From Paraburkholderia unamae (GTDB lineage: Bacteria > Pseudomonadota > Gammaproteobacteria > Burkholderiales > Burkholderiaceae): DNA of 64,000 nt. The stretch is taken from contig NZ_QLSU01000043.1 in NCBI RefSeq assembly GCF_003268775.1, positions 1-64,000 on the forward strand, written 5' to 3'. How positions within the stretch are numbered: position 1 is the first letter of the stretch; each line of letters starts with the position of its first letter. The position numbers and the translations under genes were made by a program. Below the pieces are notes generated by a model. The model did no database searches. It had not been told where the DNA came from and was given only the letters and a program-made list of their open reading frames with translations. Positions 9,454 through 18,300 of the stretch are shown here, one piece after another.

Positions 9454-10572
9454 TTAGAACTTGTGCTTGATCCCCAGCGTGACGACGAGCTGGCGATTGC
9501 CGCTGGCCGATCCGTAGCCGAGTATGGTTGCGTGGTGAGCATCGCCCGCGGCTCGCTGCATGAACGTGAGCATCGAAAGATCCGTGCGTTTGGACAGCGA
9601 ATACACGACGGCAAGGTTCAGTTCGTGCCACATGGGAATTTCGCGCGGGTGATCGTAGACGCCGCGCGTGAACACATAGGCGGCACCGAGCAGCAACCAC
9701 GGTCGCACGTAATAGCGCGCGCTGACGTTGAAGTTGTTGAGCGTGAGGTGCGTGGCGTCGAGATAGTCGTAATTGACGTTGCTGTACATCGCGCCGAATA
9801 TGGCCGACCCTGCCGTATAGAAACCACCGGTGCCGAAGATCTTCTGGCGGCTCGCGTAGGCCTTCGGGTCCGCCGCGCTGTGCGTAAAGATCAGATAGCT
9901 CGCCGAGTAATCGTTATCGACCGCGCCCGGCTGATTCGTCGAGCTATACGGCGAGTCGTATTGCGCGTAGGCGACGTTCCAGTTCAAACCGCCAAAGTCG
10001 TAACTCGCGCCGAAACTGAATGCGCGATTGTTCGAGAATCCGCCGGGCGCGTTGCTGAATCCGTAAAGCGCGGTCGCCTTGAAGCCCTTGATGTTCGGCG
10101 TCACGTACTTGAGCGAATTCTGGATTCGAATATTGTTGAACGTGTTGTCGCTGTCGCCAACGCTGCCTAGCCAGCTCCACGCCGTGTTCGGCCCAAGGTA
10201 ATCGACCACGGCGTCATATTGACGGCCGGCCGTGAGCGTGCCCCATCGCTGGCTGGAAAGACCCACATAGGCCTGGCGTCCGAACAGGCGGCCGCTCTGG
10301 CTCGCGCTGCCGTTGTAGGGATTAAAGCCATTTTCCAGCGTAAATACCGCGCTATTGCCGCCGCCCAGGTCCTCGGTGCCGCGCAGGCCCCAGCGCGGGC
10401 TTTGATTCTGTCCGCTCAGCGCTTGCCAGGTGTGATGGCCGGATTGATTGGGCGACCACGCAATGCCCACGGAAATGAGACCGTACAGGGTCACGGTGCT
10501 TTGTGCGTTGGCTGCGCCGGCATGCGCGCCGGCCAGACAAATCAGTGCGAGTGCGTGTGTTTTTAGTTTCAT
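9454..10572 (-). CDS. Gram-negative general porin (OmpC family)
   Basis: A 372-aa outer membrane porin. The signal peptide MKLKTHALALICLAGAHAGA probably ends after ANA, giving a mature start QSTVTLYG, which is typical of Burkholderia porins. Porin hallmarks follow: SRWGLRGTEDLGGG-like text (here SPRWGLRGTEDLG), FTLENGFNP, GRQAYVGLSSQRWGTLTAGRQYD, and a C-terminal HKF ending in phenylalanine. It should form a trimeric diffusion channel. It is the last gene of the leftward catabolic block and may serve substrate uptake. Confidence 0.92.
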   Translation of the reverse strand: MKLKTHALALICLAGAHAGAANAQSTVTLYGLISVGIAWSPNQSGHHTWQALSGQNQSPRWGLRGTEDLGGGNSAVFTLENGFNPYNGSASQSGRLFGRQAYVGLSSQRWGTLTAGRQYDAVVDYLGPNTAWSWLGSVGDSDNTFNNIRIQNSLKYVTPNIKGFKATALYGFSNAPGGFSNNRAFSFGASYDFGGLNWNVAYAQYDSPYSSTNQPGAVDNDYSASYLIFTHSAADPKAYASRQKIFGTGGFYTAGSAIFGAMYSNVNYDYLDATHLTLNNFNVSARYYVRPWLLLGAAYVFTRGVYDHPREIPMWHELNLAVVYSLSKRTDLSMLTFMQRAAGDAHHATILGYGSASGNRQLVVTLGIKHKF

Positions 10573-10682
10573 TCTGGATTCCGGTCATTCCGCGGACCAA
10601 AGCGCGTTCAATGGACGTGACGATTCCCGCGTCCGCACGCGAGTGCGCGGACGCCGCTATAACGCGTAGCGAAAACGGGAGA

Positions 10683-11390
10683 TCAGGAAGCGACGGGACT
10701 GACAGCAGCGCGGCGAATCACCTTTTCGCCTGCGTCGGTCTGGACACCCACGGCGTAGAGGCCGGAGTGCTGCTTGTTGTAGCGAATTTCAAACGGAAAG
10801 TCGGCGGGGCGCGCGATATCGCCAAGCCAGCGCGCGAGCGCGTCTTCGTCCTCGCCGATTTCAATCCAGTTGAGGCCTTCGCCGCGCACCGATCCCGAGC
10901 CCGGCACGACCGGCAGCGTGGCCGGATGCGGACCGTTCGTCATCTTGAAGTACAGGTTCGGCTTGCCCATGGGCCAGGCGGTCAGCGCGCTCGGCGTCTG
11001 CAAGGCAGAGCTGCGGTTGCCGTTCATCATCTGGCGGCCGGCCTCCTTGCCCGTGGTGTTCGGATCGACCACGGTATTGTGATGACGCGCGAAGGCCTCC
11101 AGTTCATCGAGCGTGTCGGCGCGCAAACACCAGCCAACGAAACAGTCGCCCGCTTGCGTTTGCCGCGCGAAGAACTCCGCGAGCGGCTGCCCGCGCTTGA
11201 GGATCGTATGATCGACAATGCTTTCGACCTCGATGTAAATATCTTCGGCGAGCGGCACGACGCGATGCCCGATGCCATAGAGCGGGAAAAATCCGCCGTC
11301 GTAATTGCCGATGCCGGTTTCCTGGCTCAGTCGAAATGTGGCTTCGTACACGTTTTGCGCGGCGAGGCAAATATGATCGAAGTGAATCAT
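10683..11390 (-). CDS. Glyoxalase-like (VOC) domain protein
   Basis: A 235-aa protein beginning MIHFDHICLAAQNVYEATF, which is the first beta-alpha-beta unit of a vicinal-oxygen-chelate fold. A second acidic metal-ligand-like segment (DIYIEVESIVDH) follows, and the length fits the glyoxalase-like family with two fused modules. It could be a ring-cleavage dioxygenase, isomerase or hydrolase of the VOC superfamily; the sequence does not decide. It lies between the porin and an MFS transporter in the catabolic block. Confidence 0.75.
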   Translation of the reverse strand: MIHFDHICLAAQNVYEATFRLSQETGIGNYDGGFFPLYGIGHRVVPLAEDIYIEVESIVDHTILKRGQPLAEFFARQTQAGDCFVGWCLRADTLDELEAFARHHNTVVDPNTTGKEAGRQMMNGNRSSALQTPSALTAWPMGKPNLYFKMTNGPHPATLPVVPGSGSVRGEGLNWIEIGEDEDALARWLGDIARPADFPFEIRYNKQHSGLYAVGVQTDAGEKVIRRAAVSPVAS

Positions 11391-11471
11391 CGTGAGTGCA
11401 TTCCTTGTTGTGGTGTGATGAGAGGGCGAGCCGTTGCTGCCTTGCTTTGCTGCGTTGAATTCGGGCCAGGC

Positions 11472-12770
11472 TTACTGGTTATGAAGCGATGGCTCGATTT
11501 GTGGCGAATTCGGTGACGAATTCGCGTTTTCCGTTGAAGCTTCGTTCTGTCCGTATCGAGGCATCATGGCGAACACGGCCGAGGCGGCGATGGCGAGCAC
11601 CGCGCTGAGCATGAGGCCGGGCTGGTAGCTGCCGAACTGGTCGGCGAGCCAACCGATGGAAAACGGACCGATGCCGGCGACGATGCAAAGCGAGCCGTAT
11701 TGCCACGCGTAGACGCGGGGAAACACGCGCAGGCCGAAATAGCGCGTGCACATGTACGAGACGAGATCGATTTCGCCGCCGAACGTCCAGCCCACGGAGA
11801 ACGCGTAGAAGGCCGCGTAGCGAATGCCGCCGAAGTGGATCGCGAGTAGACCGGCCGCGCCGACCAGACACGAAAAGACCATGAGCCAGGACGCCTGAAC
11901 GTAGTCGGAGAGCCACCCGCAGATCAGTCGCACGCAGATCGTGCCGATGCCGACCAGGCTGATGTATTTGGCGGCCGTACCCGGCGCGGCGCCGGACTCC
12001 GTGAGCAACGGCGCCATGTGCTGGGCGTTGCCGGAAACCACGAGGGTGGAGAGCGTGAAGGCGACGAACATCAGCCAGAATGCGCGGCTGCGTTTGGCCT
12101 CGGAGAACTCGCGCTCGAGCGCTTGCATGTCGACGGGGCCGGGTTTCCCGGCGCGCTGTGGCGGCGCTTCGGACGCCGTTGTTTCTGCGCGACGATCACG
12201 CAGCACCAGCAGCGCGATGGGCACGCCGGTCGCGGCCAGCGCGGCCAACGCCATGTAGCCGACATGCCAGCCTTGCTGGTGAATCACGGCGGCGATCAAC
12301 AACGGGAACGCCGCGCCGCACAGGCCCAGGCCGACCTGCGTGAGGCCGAGCGCAAGCCCGCGGCCGCGATCGAACCAGCTGCTGACGACGCGCGTATAAG
12401 GCAGGCCGCTCGTGCCGCCGCCGACGAAACCAAGGAGTCCGATCAATCCGATATAGGTGACCGGGGAGCGCGCGCCAGCTGCAATCGCGAGAAAGCACAG
12501 CGCGAGCGCCAGGGCGCTGGCGGCGACGGTGCGCGCCGCGCCGAAGCGCGACAGCATGCGCCCCCAGAACTGCAATCCCAGGGCGAGGCCAAGCGTGAAC
12601 GCCAGATAGCCCGCGCCATACTGTGTTTTCGTGAGGCCGAAGGCGTGTTCCAGGTCTTTGGCAAACAGGCCAAGGTTATAAGACCCCAAGCCGATCACCC
12701 CGACACCGAGGCCGGCCGTGCAAGCGATCAATTGAGGCCAGCCTCTGTAAAATTCGTCAAGCTTGCGCAT
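11472..12770 (-). CDS. MFS transporter
   Basis: A 432-aa inner membrane carrier with about twelve hydrophobic segments. Typical major facilitator loops are visible: FWGRMLSRFGAARTV between helices 2 and 3, and SWFDRGRGLALGLTQVG near helix 5. There is a hydrophilic central loop around RRAETTASEAPPQRAGKPG. It probably imports an organic acid or aromatic acid as a proton symporter. Its position between a VOC protein and an amidohydrolase suggests uptake of the compound degraded by the neighbouring enzymes. Confidence 0.88.
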   Translation of the reverse strand: MRKLDEFYRGWPQLIACTAGLGVGVIGLGSYNLGLFAKDLEHAFGLTKTQYGAGYLAFTLGLALGLQFWGRMLSRFGAARTVAASALALALCFLAIAAGARSPVTYIGLIGLLGFVGGGTSGLPYTRVVSSWFDRGRGLALGLTQVGLGLCGAAFPLLIAAVIHQQGWHVGYMALAALAATGVPIALLVLRDRRAETTASEAPPQRAGKPGPVDMQALEREFSEAKRSRAFWLMFVAFTLSTLVVSGNAQHMAPLLTESGAAPGTAAKYISLVGIGTICVRLICGWLSDYVQASWLMVFSCLVGAAGLLAIHFGGIRYAAFYAFSVGWTFGGEIDLVSYMCTRYFGLRVFPRVYAWQYGSLCIVAGIGPFSIGWLADQFGSYQPGLMLSAVLAIAASAVFAMMPRYGQNEASTENANSSPNSPQIEPSLHNQ

Positions 12771-13184
12771 ACATTTCCTGTGTCTGGATTATTTCCGGCC
12801 GCCGAGCGGATCGAGGCCGATGGTGTCGTGCCGACGCACGCGTGAAATAAACCGGGGTTATCGTTCAAGCGCCGATGCCGCTGCATCGACGGGCTCAAGA
12901 ATAGGGCCGACAAAAAGCGCGATAAACGGGGGATGGTGCGAACGCCGCGTTGCGTTTTCTGCAATGCACGGGCGCGAAGACGGGCATGCTCGGGTTGCGA
13001 GATTCGGCGCGAGATTCGTGGGTGCAACCGGCGACTGGTGAAATGGATAAATGGAATACGCCGCGCGGAAAAACGCGCGAGCGCAGGCCGAACCGAACGA
13101 ACCACGCCGGCTCAAGGAAGGGAGGCGGACGCGCGACGCCCCGCGCGGTGGCGGGACGCTCGCGTGTCGAGGCGGGAGGGGCGG
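12771..13184. other. Intergenic region with no gene seen
   Basis: About 410 bases separate the amidohydrolase stop from the MFS start. Frames crossing it are shadow frames with atypical arginine-rich composition. It is the natural place for the MFS promoter (minus strand). I see GC-rich imperfect hairpins near 13130-13165 but no convincing terminator or operator. Confidence 0.5.
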
Positions 13185-14318
13185 CTAGATGCGCAGCAGT
13201 CGCGCGGCGTTGCGGCCCACGATCATGTTGCGTTCGGCGTTGTCGAGCGGCACGCGGTCGAGAAAGCGCACGGGTTGTTCGTAACCCATGTCGAAGCAGT
13301 AGTCGCTGCCAAGCACGAGTCGATCCACGCCGACGTTCTTGATGAGAAACTCCAGCACGGGCCCGGAATGCGAAACCGAGTCGTAGCTGAAGCGGCGCGC
13401 GTAGCTGCTGGGCTGCTGGGCGAGCTTGCGCGTTTCGGGCCGCACATTCCACCCGGCATCGATGCGCCCCAGCAGGATCGGCAAGGCGCCGCCCGCGTGC
13501 GGCAGCGTGATTTCCAGCGTGGGATAGCGGTCCATCACGCCGCCGAGAATCAGATGCGACGCGGCAATGGCGGTGTCGAAAGGATTGCCGAGCAGATTGC
13601 TCAGATAGTAGTCGGCGAGGCGGCTACCGCCCACGGTTTGCTGTGGATGCAGAAAGACCGGCAGCCCCATCTGCGCGATGCGGGCGAAAATCGGATCGAA
13701 ACGCGGATCGTCGAGATCTCGATTGTCGATATTCGTGCCCATATACACACCGCGCACGCCCGGCAACGCCGCTGCGCGATCGAGTTCGTCGAGCGCGTCG
13801 TGCGCGTCCAGCATCGGCAGCGTCGCCAGTACGACGAATCGTGTGGGGTGGGCGCGATAGACGTCCGATGCGGCCGCGTTCCACGTCTTCGCCAATCGCG
13901 CATTGAACGCGCGGTCGCCCCAGTACGCCATGGGCACGCTCAGGGAAAGCGCCTGAACGTCCACGCCGCTCGCGTCCATGTCCCGCAGGCGCTGGTCGAC
14001 GTCGATGAACTTCATCGGCAACGGGCCAAGGCCGCCCGCCGGCGTCTTGAAGGTGAACGAGTGGCCGTCGCACACGAAACTGCCGCCGTAGTTCGAGCCT
14101 TCCTTACCCACGAGGTCGCAGTACGATTCGGGGTAGTAGTGCGCGTGAACGTCGATCGAACGCTGCGAGGTGGGTGCAACCGCCGGTCGTGTCGCTTGTG
14201 TCGCTTGTGCGGCCTGCGCGGGTTTGCCGCTCACGCCGAGTGCGGCTCCCCCGGCAACCGCGCCCAGTGCGCCGAGCAAGCGGCGGCGTGTCGGGGAAAT
14301 ACAGCACGTGCAATCCAT
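13185..14318 (-). CDS. Amidohydrolase-2 (ACMSD-like) family protein with twin-arginine signal
   Basis: A 377-aa protein. The N terminus CCISPTRRRLLGALGAVAGG looks like a Tat signal, followed by a hydrophobic stretch and AQA. The mature part starts with the metal motif IDVHAHYYPE (HxH) and contains PVFLHPQQT with a second histidine and GSDYCFDMGYE with the metal-binding Asp near the C terminus. This is the pattern of the ACMSD/gamma-resorcylate decarboxylase family, which decarboxylate or hydrolyse aromatic-derived acids. It starts 44 bases after the symporter stop on the same strand, so it is probably in that operon. Confidence 0.85.
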   Translation of the reverse strand: MDCTCCISPTRRRLLGALGAVAGGAALGVSGKPAQAAQATQATRPAVAPTSQRSIDVHAHYYPESYCDLVGKEGSNYGGSFVCDGHSFTFKTPAGGLGPLPMKFIDVDQRLRDMDASGVDVQALSLSVPMAYWGDRAFNARLAKTWNAAASDVYRAHPTRFVVLATLPMLDAHDALDELDRAAALPGVRGVYMGTNIDNRDLDDPRFDPIFARIAQMGLPVFLHPQQTVGGSRLADYYLSNLLGNPFDTAIAASHLILGGVMDRYPTLEITLPHAGGALPILLGRIDAGWNVRPETRKLAQQPSSYARRFSYDSVSHSGPVLEFLIKNVGVDRLVLGSDYCFDMGYEQPVRFLDRVPLDNAERNMIVGRNAARLLRI

Positions 14319-14362
14319 ACGTTGTCTCCTTCTGCTTTTGTGTTGAGTGTGTCTTGAGAGGC

Positions 14363-16003
14363 TTACGCACCATGCGTGGCGCCCATTTCACATCTGACGG
14401 TTTGCGAATCGAACAGCATGCGCTCGCGTTGCGCGCGCGCCGAGCGGTCGGTGACCGAGAAAAACCACGTGCCCGCGAATGCGCAGATCATCGAAAAGAG
14501 CGCGGGATACTCGTACGGATAAGCCGCATGAGCGTGGCCGAGCACCTGCACCCATACCGTCGGGCTGAGTATGGTCAACGCGACGGCGACGGCGAGTCCA
14601 ATCGTGCCGCCCGCCACGGCGCCGCGCGTGGTCATGCCTCGCCAGTAAATCGACAGCAGCAGCACCGGGAAATTCGAGCTTGCGGCAATCGAAAACGTCA
14701 GGCTGACGATGAACGCGATATTCTGCTTTTCGAAAGCGAGCCCGAGCAGAATGGCGAGTACGCCCAGAACGAGGGTGGTGATGCGCGAGACGCGCATTTC
14801 GTCGCGCTCGGAAGCGTTGCCACGGCGCAGCACGTTCGCGTACAGATCGTGCGAGATCGCGGAAGATCCGGCGAGCGTGAGACCCGCCACGACGGCAAGA
14901 ATGGTCGAGAACGCAACGGCGCAGATAAAGCCGAGAAAGACGTTGCCGCCCACCGCGTGCGCGAGATGGATCGCGACCATATTGACACCGCCGATCACCG
15001 CGCCCGAAGGGGTGTGATAGCTCGGCTGCGTTGCCACGAGCGCGATCGTGCCGAAGCCGATCACGATGATGAGGGCGTAGCCGATGCCGACGATGCCCGT
15101 TGCGTAGAGAATGCTCTTGCGCGCGGCCTTGACGTCGCGGACCGTGAAAAAGCGCATCAGGATATGCGGCAAACCGGCGGTGCCGAATATGAGCGCGAGG
15201 CCTAGCGAAACTGCCGAAACCGGATCGGAGACGAGACCGCCCGGCCGCATGATCGCGTCGTGCGCCGGATGCACGGCGACGGCCTGCGCAAAGAGCGCAT
15301 TGAGGCTGAAGTCAAAGCGCGCGAGCACCATGAACGCCATGAACGCCGCGCCCGCGAGCAACAGCACCGCCTTGATGATCTGGATCCACGTGGTGGCGAG
15401 CATGCCGCCGAAGAACACATAAACGACCATCAGCACGCCGACCATCACCACGGCCACGCTGTAGTGCAGGCCGAACAGCAGTTCGATCAGCTTGCCCGCG
15501 CCCACCATCTGCGAGACGAGATAAAGCAGCACGATGACGATGGAGCTCGACGCCGCGAACGCACGGATCGGGCGCTGCGCGAGACGCCAGGACACGACGT
15601 CCGCGAGTGTGTACTTGCCGAGATTGCGCAGCGGCTCCGCGATGAGGAACAGAATGATCGGCCAGCTTGCGAGAAAGCCGATCGAGTAGATCAAGCCGTC
15701 GTAGCCGCTCGTAAATACCAGCGCGGAGATGCCGAGCAGCGAGGCGGCCGACATGTAGTCGCCCGCAATCGCCCAACCGTTCTGGAGCGCGGTGATCTTG
15801 CCGCCCGCCGCGTAGTGGTCGGATACGCTGTTATTCTTGCGCGCAGCCCATTTGGTGATGAAGAGCGTGGAGGCGACGAACACGAGGAACATGCCGATGG
15901 CGAGCGTATTGTGGCCTTGTGCGATGGACGAAGCCGGCGCGGCTTGCGCCGCTACGGGCAGGATCGCCAGCGCAAAACAGGCGAGGAGTGCCAGGCGTTT
16001 CAT
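14363..16003 (-). CDS. Cation/acetate-type symporter (ActP-like, SSS family)
   Basis: A 546-aa sodium:solute symporter. I start at the ATG at 16003 because it gives an N-terminal signal-like segment (MKRLALLACFALAILPVAAQ) followed by NTLAIGMFLVFVASTLFITKWAA, as in ActP proteins. Further landmarks are SDHYAAGGKITALQNGWAIAG, SAASLLGISALVFTSGYDG, GGMLATTWIQIIKAVLL and GLTLAGSSAISHDLYANVL. About thirteen membrane segments are expected. The gene overlaps the DUF485 gene by four bases (ATGA), the usual yjcH-actP arrangement. The substrate may be acetate or another short organic acid released by the neighbouring pathway. Confidence 0.88.
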   Translation of the reverse strand: MKRLALLACFALAILPVAAQAAPASSIAQGHNTLAIGMFLVFVASTLFITKWAARKNNSVSDHYAAGGKITALQNGWAIAGDYMSAASLLGISALVFTSGYDGLIYSIGFLASWPIILFLIAEPLRNLGKYTLADVVSWRLAQRPIRAFAASSSIVIVLLYLVSQMVGAGKLIELLFGLHYSVAVVMVGVLMVVYVFFGGMLATTWIQIIKAVLLLAGAAFMAFMVLARFDFSLNALFAQAVAVHPAHDAIMRPGGLVSDPVSAVSLGLALIFGTAGLPHILMRFFTVRDVKAARKSILYATGIVGIGYALIIVIGFGTIALVATQPSYHTPSGAVIGGVNMVAIHLAHAVGGNVFLGFICAVAFSTILAVVAGLTLAGSSAISHDLYANVLRRGNASERDEMRVSRITTLVLGVLAILLGLAFEKQNIAFIVSLTFSIAASSNFPVLLLSIYWRGMTTRGAVAGGTIGLAVAVALTILSPTVWVQVLGHAHAAYPYEYPALFSMICAFAGTWFFSVTDRSARAQRERMLFDSQTVRCEMGATHGA

Positions 16004-16362
16004 GACTTTTCCCCTTTGGCGCAGGCTTCGACCATCGCGTCGTGTACGCTGTTGGCGCGTGCGACGTAGATGGCCACGAGCGCGAACGTGAATACGAACA
16101 TGCCGAAGCCGACCGGGAACCCCCAGGTCATCGGCTCGCCTTGCGTGATGGGCATGCCAAGCCATTTCGCGTTGAAGGCAAGCGACAGGATGAACGCGAA
16201 ATAAGCGCTGAGCATCAACGCAGTGAGCCCCCACGAGAAGGTGCGGCGCGTTTTCACGAGCGCGGTGAAGCGGGGGTTGCCGACCAGTGTCTGCGGGGGA
16301 TCGGCGGGCAGGGCCGCCTCTTCGTGCCCGTATGCGCCGTGAGAGGAAAGAGTGTGTTCCAC
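16000..16362 (-). CDS. DUF485 small membrane protein (YjcH-like)
   Basis: A 120-aa inner membrane protein with two hydrophobic segments (WGLTALMLSAYFAFILSLAF and FPVGFGMFVFTFALVAIYVA) and the NPRFTALVKTRRTFSWG motif before the first helix, as in DUF485. I prefer a GTG start at 16362 because GGAGAC sits just upstream; longer in-frame ATG starts would overlap the upstream monooxygenase gene or add an unrelated leader. DUF485 proteins accompany ActP-type symporters, and this one overlaps its partner by four bases. Confidence 0.82.
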   Translation of the reverse strand: MEHTLSSHGAYGHEEAALPADPPQTLVGNPRFTALVKTRRTFSWGLTALMLSAYFAFILSLAFNAKWLGMPITQGEPMTWGFPVGFGMFVFTFALVAIYVARANSVHDAMVEACAKGEKS

Positions 16363-16442
16363 GTTGTCTCCGTTTGCGTCGTGTTTGAATCGCGCGGCGT
16401 CGCGTGGGGCATGCATCGCTGTGGCGCGCCGCGCTTGCGTCG

Positions 16443-17666
16443 TCAAGCCGCCCAGGGAACGGCCGTCTCGCGCATCACCGCTTCGGGCGTGCGGTAACGT
16501 TCGGCCATCTCGCGCTCCGACTCGTCCTTGAGTTGCGCCTGCATGTACGCGCCAAGGTGGCGTGCATGCTGAACAATGGCGGCGCCGAACTTGGTGCGAA
16601 CGGCGCTATAGGCTTCGAGCGCGCCGCGCACGTCGGCGCCTTCGCGCAATGCCTTCACGAGTTCCATCGCGTCGCCCGCGGCCTTGGTCACGCCCATGCC
16701 GCAGTGCGGGCGCGCGACGAACGCGGCGTCGCCGAGCAGTGCGATGCGGCCAAAGGCCATGCGCGGCACTTCGAGGTCGAAAATAGGCTGGAAAAGCGGC
16801 TGCGCGGCCTTCGTCACGATCTCCGCGAACTGCGGCGCGAGCAGCGCATGCGCGGCGTCTTCCATGTCGGCCAGCACGTCGTCGCGAATCAGCGTGGGCG
16901 GGATGCCGCCTTCCCAGCGCTTGCCCGACGCGTCGGTGAGCATGTCGCGCAGCGCCGCCTGCTCGTCGGTCGCGCGGTACCAGACGAAGTTGTAGCGCCG
17001 CTCGCCGGGCCGCGTGCTGTTGGCGTGGCCGGCCACCGGGTAGCCAAGAATCTGTTCGCGCGGGGGCAGGCAGAACGCGAACTTGTCGAAGAGGGCCGCG
17101 TGCGTGGGCGCGGAGATGGCCGCTTCATCGACAAGACCGCGCCATGCGACATAGCCCGCGTACTGCAAGGCCACGCGCGGCAAGAACTGCTCGCGGATTG
17201 CCGAACGCAGCCCGTCCGCCGCGATCACGAGATCGGCCGTGTGCGTCGTGCCGTCGGCCAGTGTGACGGTGGCGCGCTCGGCGTTTTCGTCCACGCGCAC
17301 AACCGACATGCCGGGGTGATAGTGAGTGTCGTCGATCGAGCCGCGCAACACGCTGTACATCTTGCCCCATGCGGTAAGCACCTGGGGCATGTCGCAATCG
17401 GAGATCAGTTCGCCATCCTGAGCGAATGTGGCGCGTTTGTCGACGCTCACGCCGATCGTGTCGTCAAAGCGGATGTCCGCCGCGCTCAGCGCCGCAAACA
17501 GCTCCGGATGCGTGACGATGCCTGCGCCGCGCCCAGAGAGCGCTTCCGGCACGCGTTCGAAAATCTTCACCGTCCAGCCGTCGCGCGCGAGCAGGTTGGC
17601 GGCGAACAGGCCGCCAAGCGAGCCGCCCACCACGATCGCGGTGCCCTTCGTAGTCTTGCCGTTCAT
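16443..17666 (-). CDS. FAD-dependent monooxygenase (2,6-dihydroxypyridine 3-hydroxylase-like)
   Basis: A 407-aa flavoprotein aromatic hydroxylase. The dinucleotide-binding motif GGSLGGLFAANLL and the adjacent ERVPEALSGRGAGIVTHPEL closely follow the pattern of 2,6-dihydroxypyridine 3-hydroxylase. The DG motif IAADGLRSAIREQFLP, AGYVAWRGLVDEA, and the ribose-binding LLGDAAFVARPHCGMGVTKA are all present. It would use NAD(P)H and oxygen to hydroxylate a phenol-like or pyridine-like ring. It is directly downstream of a VOC protein (two bases apart) and upstream of the symporter pair, consistent with a catabolic operon. The substrate is inferred only from family resemblance. Confidence 0.85.
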   Translation of the reverse strand: MNGKTTKGTAIVVGGSLGGLFAANLLARDGWTVKIFERVPEALSGRGAGIVTHPELFAALSAADIRFDDTIGVSVDKRATFAQDGELISDCDMPQVLTAWGKMYSVLRGSIDDTHYHPGMSVVRVDENAERATVTLADGTTHTADLVIAADGLRSAIREQFLPRVALQYAGYVAWRGLVDEAAISAPTHAALFDKFAFCLPPREQILGYPVAGHANSTRPGERRYNFVWYRATDEQAALRDMLTDASGKRWEGGIPPTLIRDDVLADMEDAAHALLAPQFAEIVTKAAQPLFQPIFDLEVPRMAFGRIALLGDAAFVARPHCGMGVTKAAGDAMELVKALREGADVRGALEAYSAVRTKFGAAIVQHARHLGAYMQAQLKDESEREMAERYRTPEAVMRETAVPWAA

Positions 17667-17667
17667 C

Positions 17668-18162
17668 TCAGTTCCCTGCCTTTGCCAGATCGCCTGCTTC
17701 GTTCAGTGCTGATAACGCTTTTTCCTCGCCGTGTTCGACTTCAGCGGCGGGGAAGTTCAGTTCGATGGTGACGCCCGAGGGGTCTTCCACGAAGATCTGG
17801 TGCAGGCCGAGGCTCGGCACCGTGCGGTCACGCCATTCGAGCCCTTCGGCGCGCAGCGTTTGCCACATCGCCTGCACGCCGGTTGCGAGAAAGGCGATGT
17901 GATCGACAGTTCCCGTGCCGCTTTCCACCAGGGCCTTGTCGCCCAGGTACGCAGTCAGTCCGTCGGGGTTGTCCGCGTCCACGCCGATGATGTGGACGAT
18001 GCCGTAGTCGGCTTCGTCGCCGCCCCGGTAAAGCCATGCGCCGGGAAAGTCGAAGGGCGGGCGGTAGCCGCGCTTGAAGCCGAGCACGCGTTCGTAGAAC
18101 TGGCACGAACGTTCGAGATCGGTCGTGCGGATCGAGTAGTGGGCGAGCCGGGAAATCGGCAT
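17668..18162 (-). CDS. VOC family protein (glyoxalase/extradiol dioxygenase-like)
   Basis: A 164-aa single-chain vicinal-oxygen-chelate protein with two repeats: RLAHYSIRTTDLERSCQFYERVLGF (first metal His) and VDHIAFLATGVQAMWQTL (second His), then the Glu in SGVTIELNFP. It starts with an AGGAG site six bases before the ATG and is the first gene of the leftward operon, behind the promoter and palindrome at 18177-18238. It may cleave or isomerise the product of the monooxygenase encoded two bases downstream. Confidence 0.85.
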   Translation of the reverse strand: MPISRLAHYSIRTTDLERSCQFYERVLGFKRGYRPPFDFPGAWLYRGGDEADYGIVHIIGVDADNPDGLTAYLGDKALVESGTGTVDHIAFLATGVQAMWQTLRAEGLEWRDRTVPSLGLHQIFVEDPSGVTIELNFPAAEVEHGEEKALSALNEAGDLAKAGN

Positions 18163-18176
18163 GAGATGCTCCTCGT

Positions 18177-18211
18177 AATTTATCGATCGATAACTGATCG
18201 GTTGATAAATT
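18177..18211. promoter_or_regulatory. Near-perfect 35-bp palindromic operator
   Basis: The stretch begins AATTTATC and ends GATAAATT, with most internal positions also symmetric (about 14 of 17 half-site pairs match). It overlaps the predicted -10 box of the promoter for the VOC/monooxygenase operon and ends 15 bases before the start codon, which fits a repressor site. The regulator is unknown; the TetR protein at 20808-21527 is one candidate. Confidence 0.65.
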
Positions 18212-18238
18212 GTAGGGAAGAACGCGCCTGAATACCAA
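18209..18238 (-). promoter_or_regulatory. Sigma-70-type promoter for the VOC/monooxygenase operon
   Basis: Read on the minus strand, TTGGTA (18238-18233) and TACAAT (18214-18209) are separated by 18 bases, close to the consensus. The -10 box merges with the palindromic operator, implying repression by steric exclusion. Confidence 0.6.
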
Positions 18239-18300
18239 GCGCAAAGGCGCGGGTGTTTACCCTGGAGCGGGCGGGCGCTCCAGGGGACATATCGCTCGAA

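Noticed and set aside
12933..14357. 474-codon plus-strand frame opposite the amidohydrolase
   Set aside because: No domain and an atypical composition; the minus-strand metal-binding motifs are convincing.
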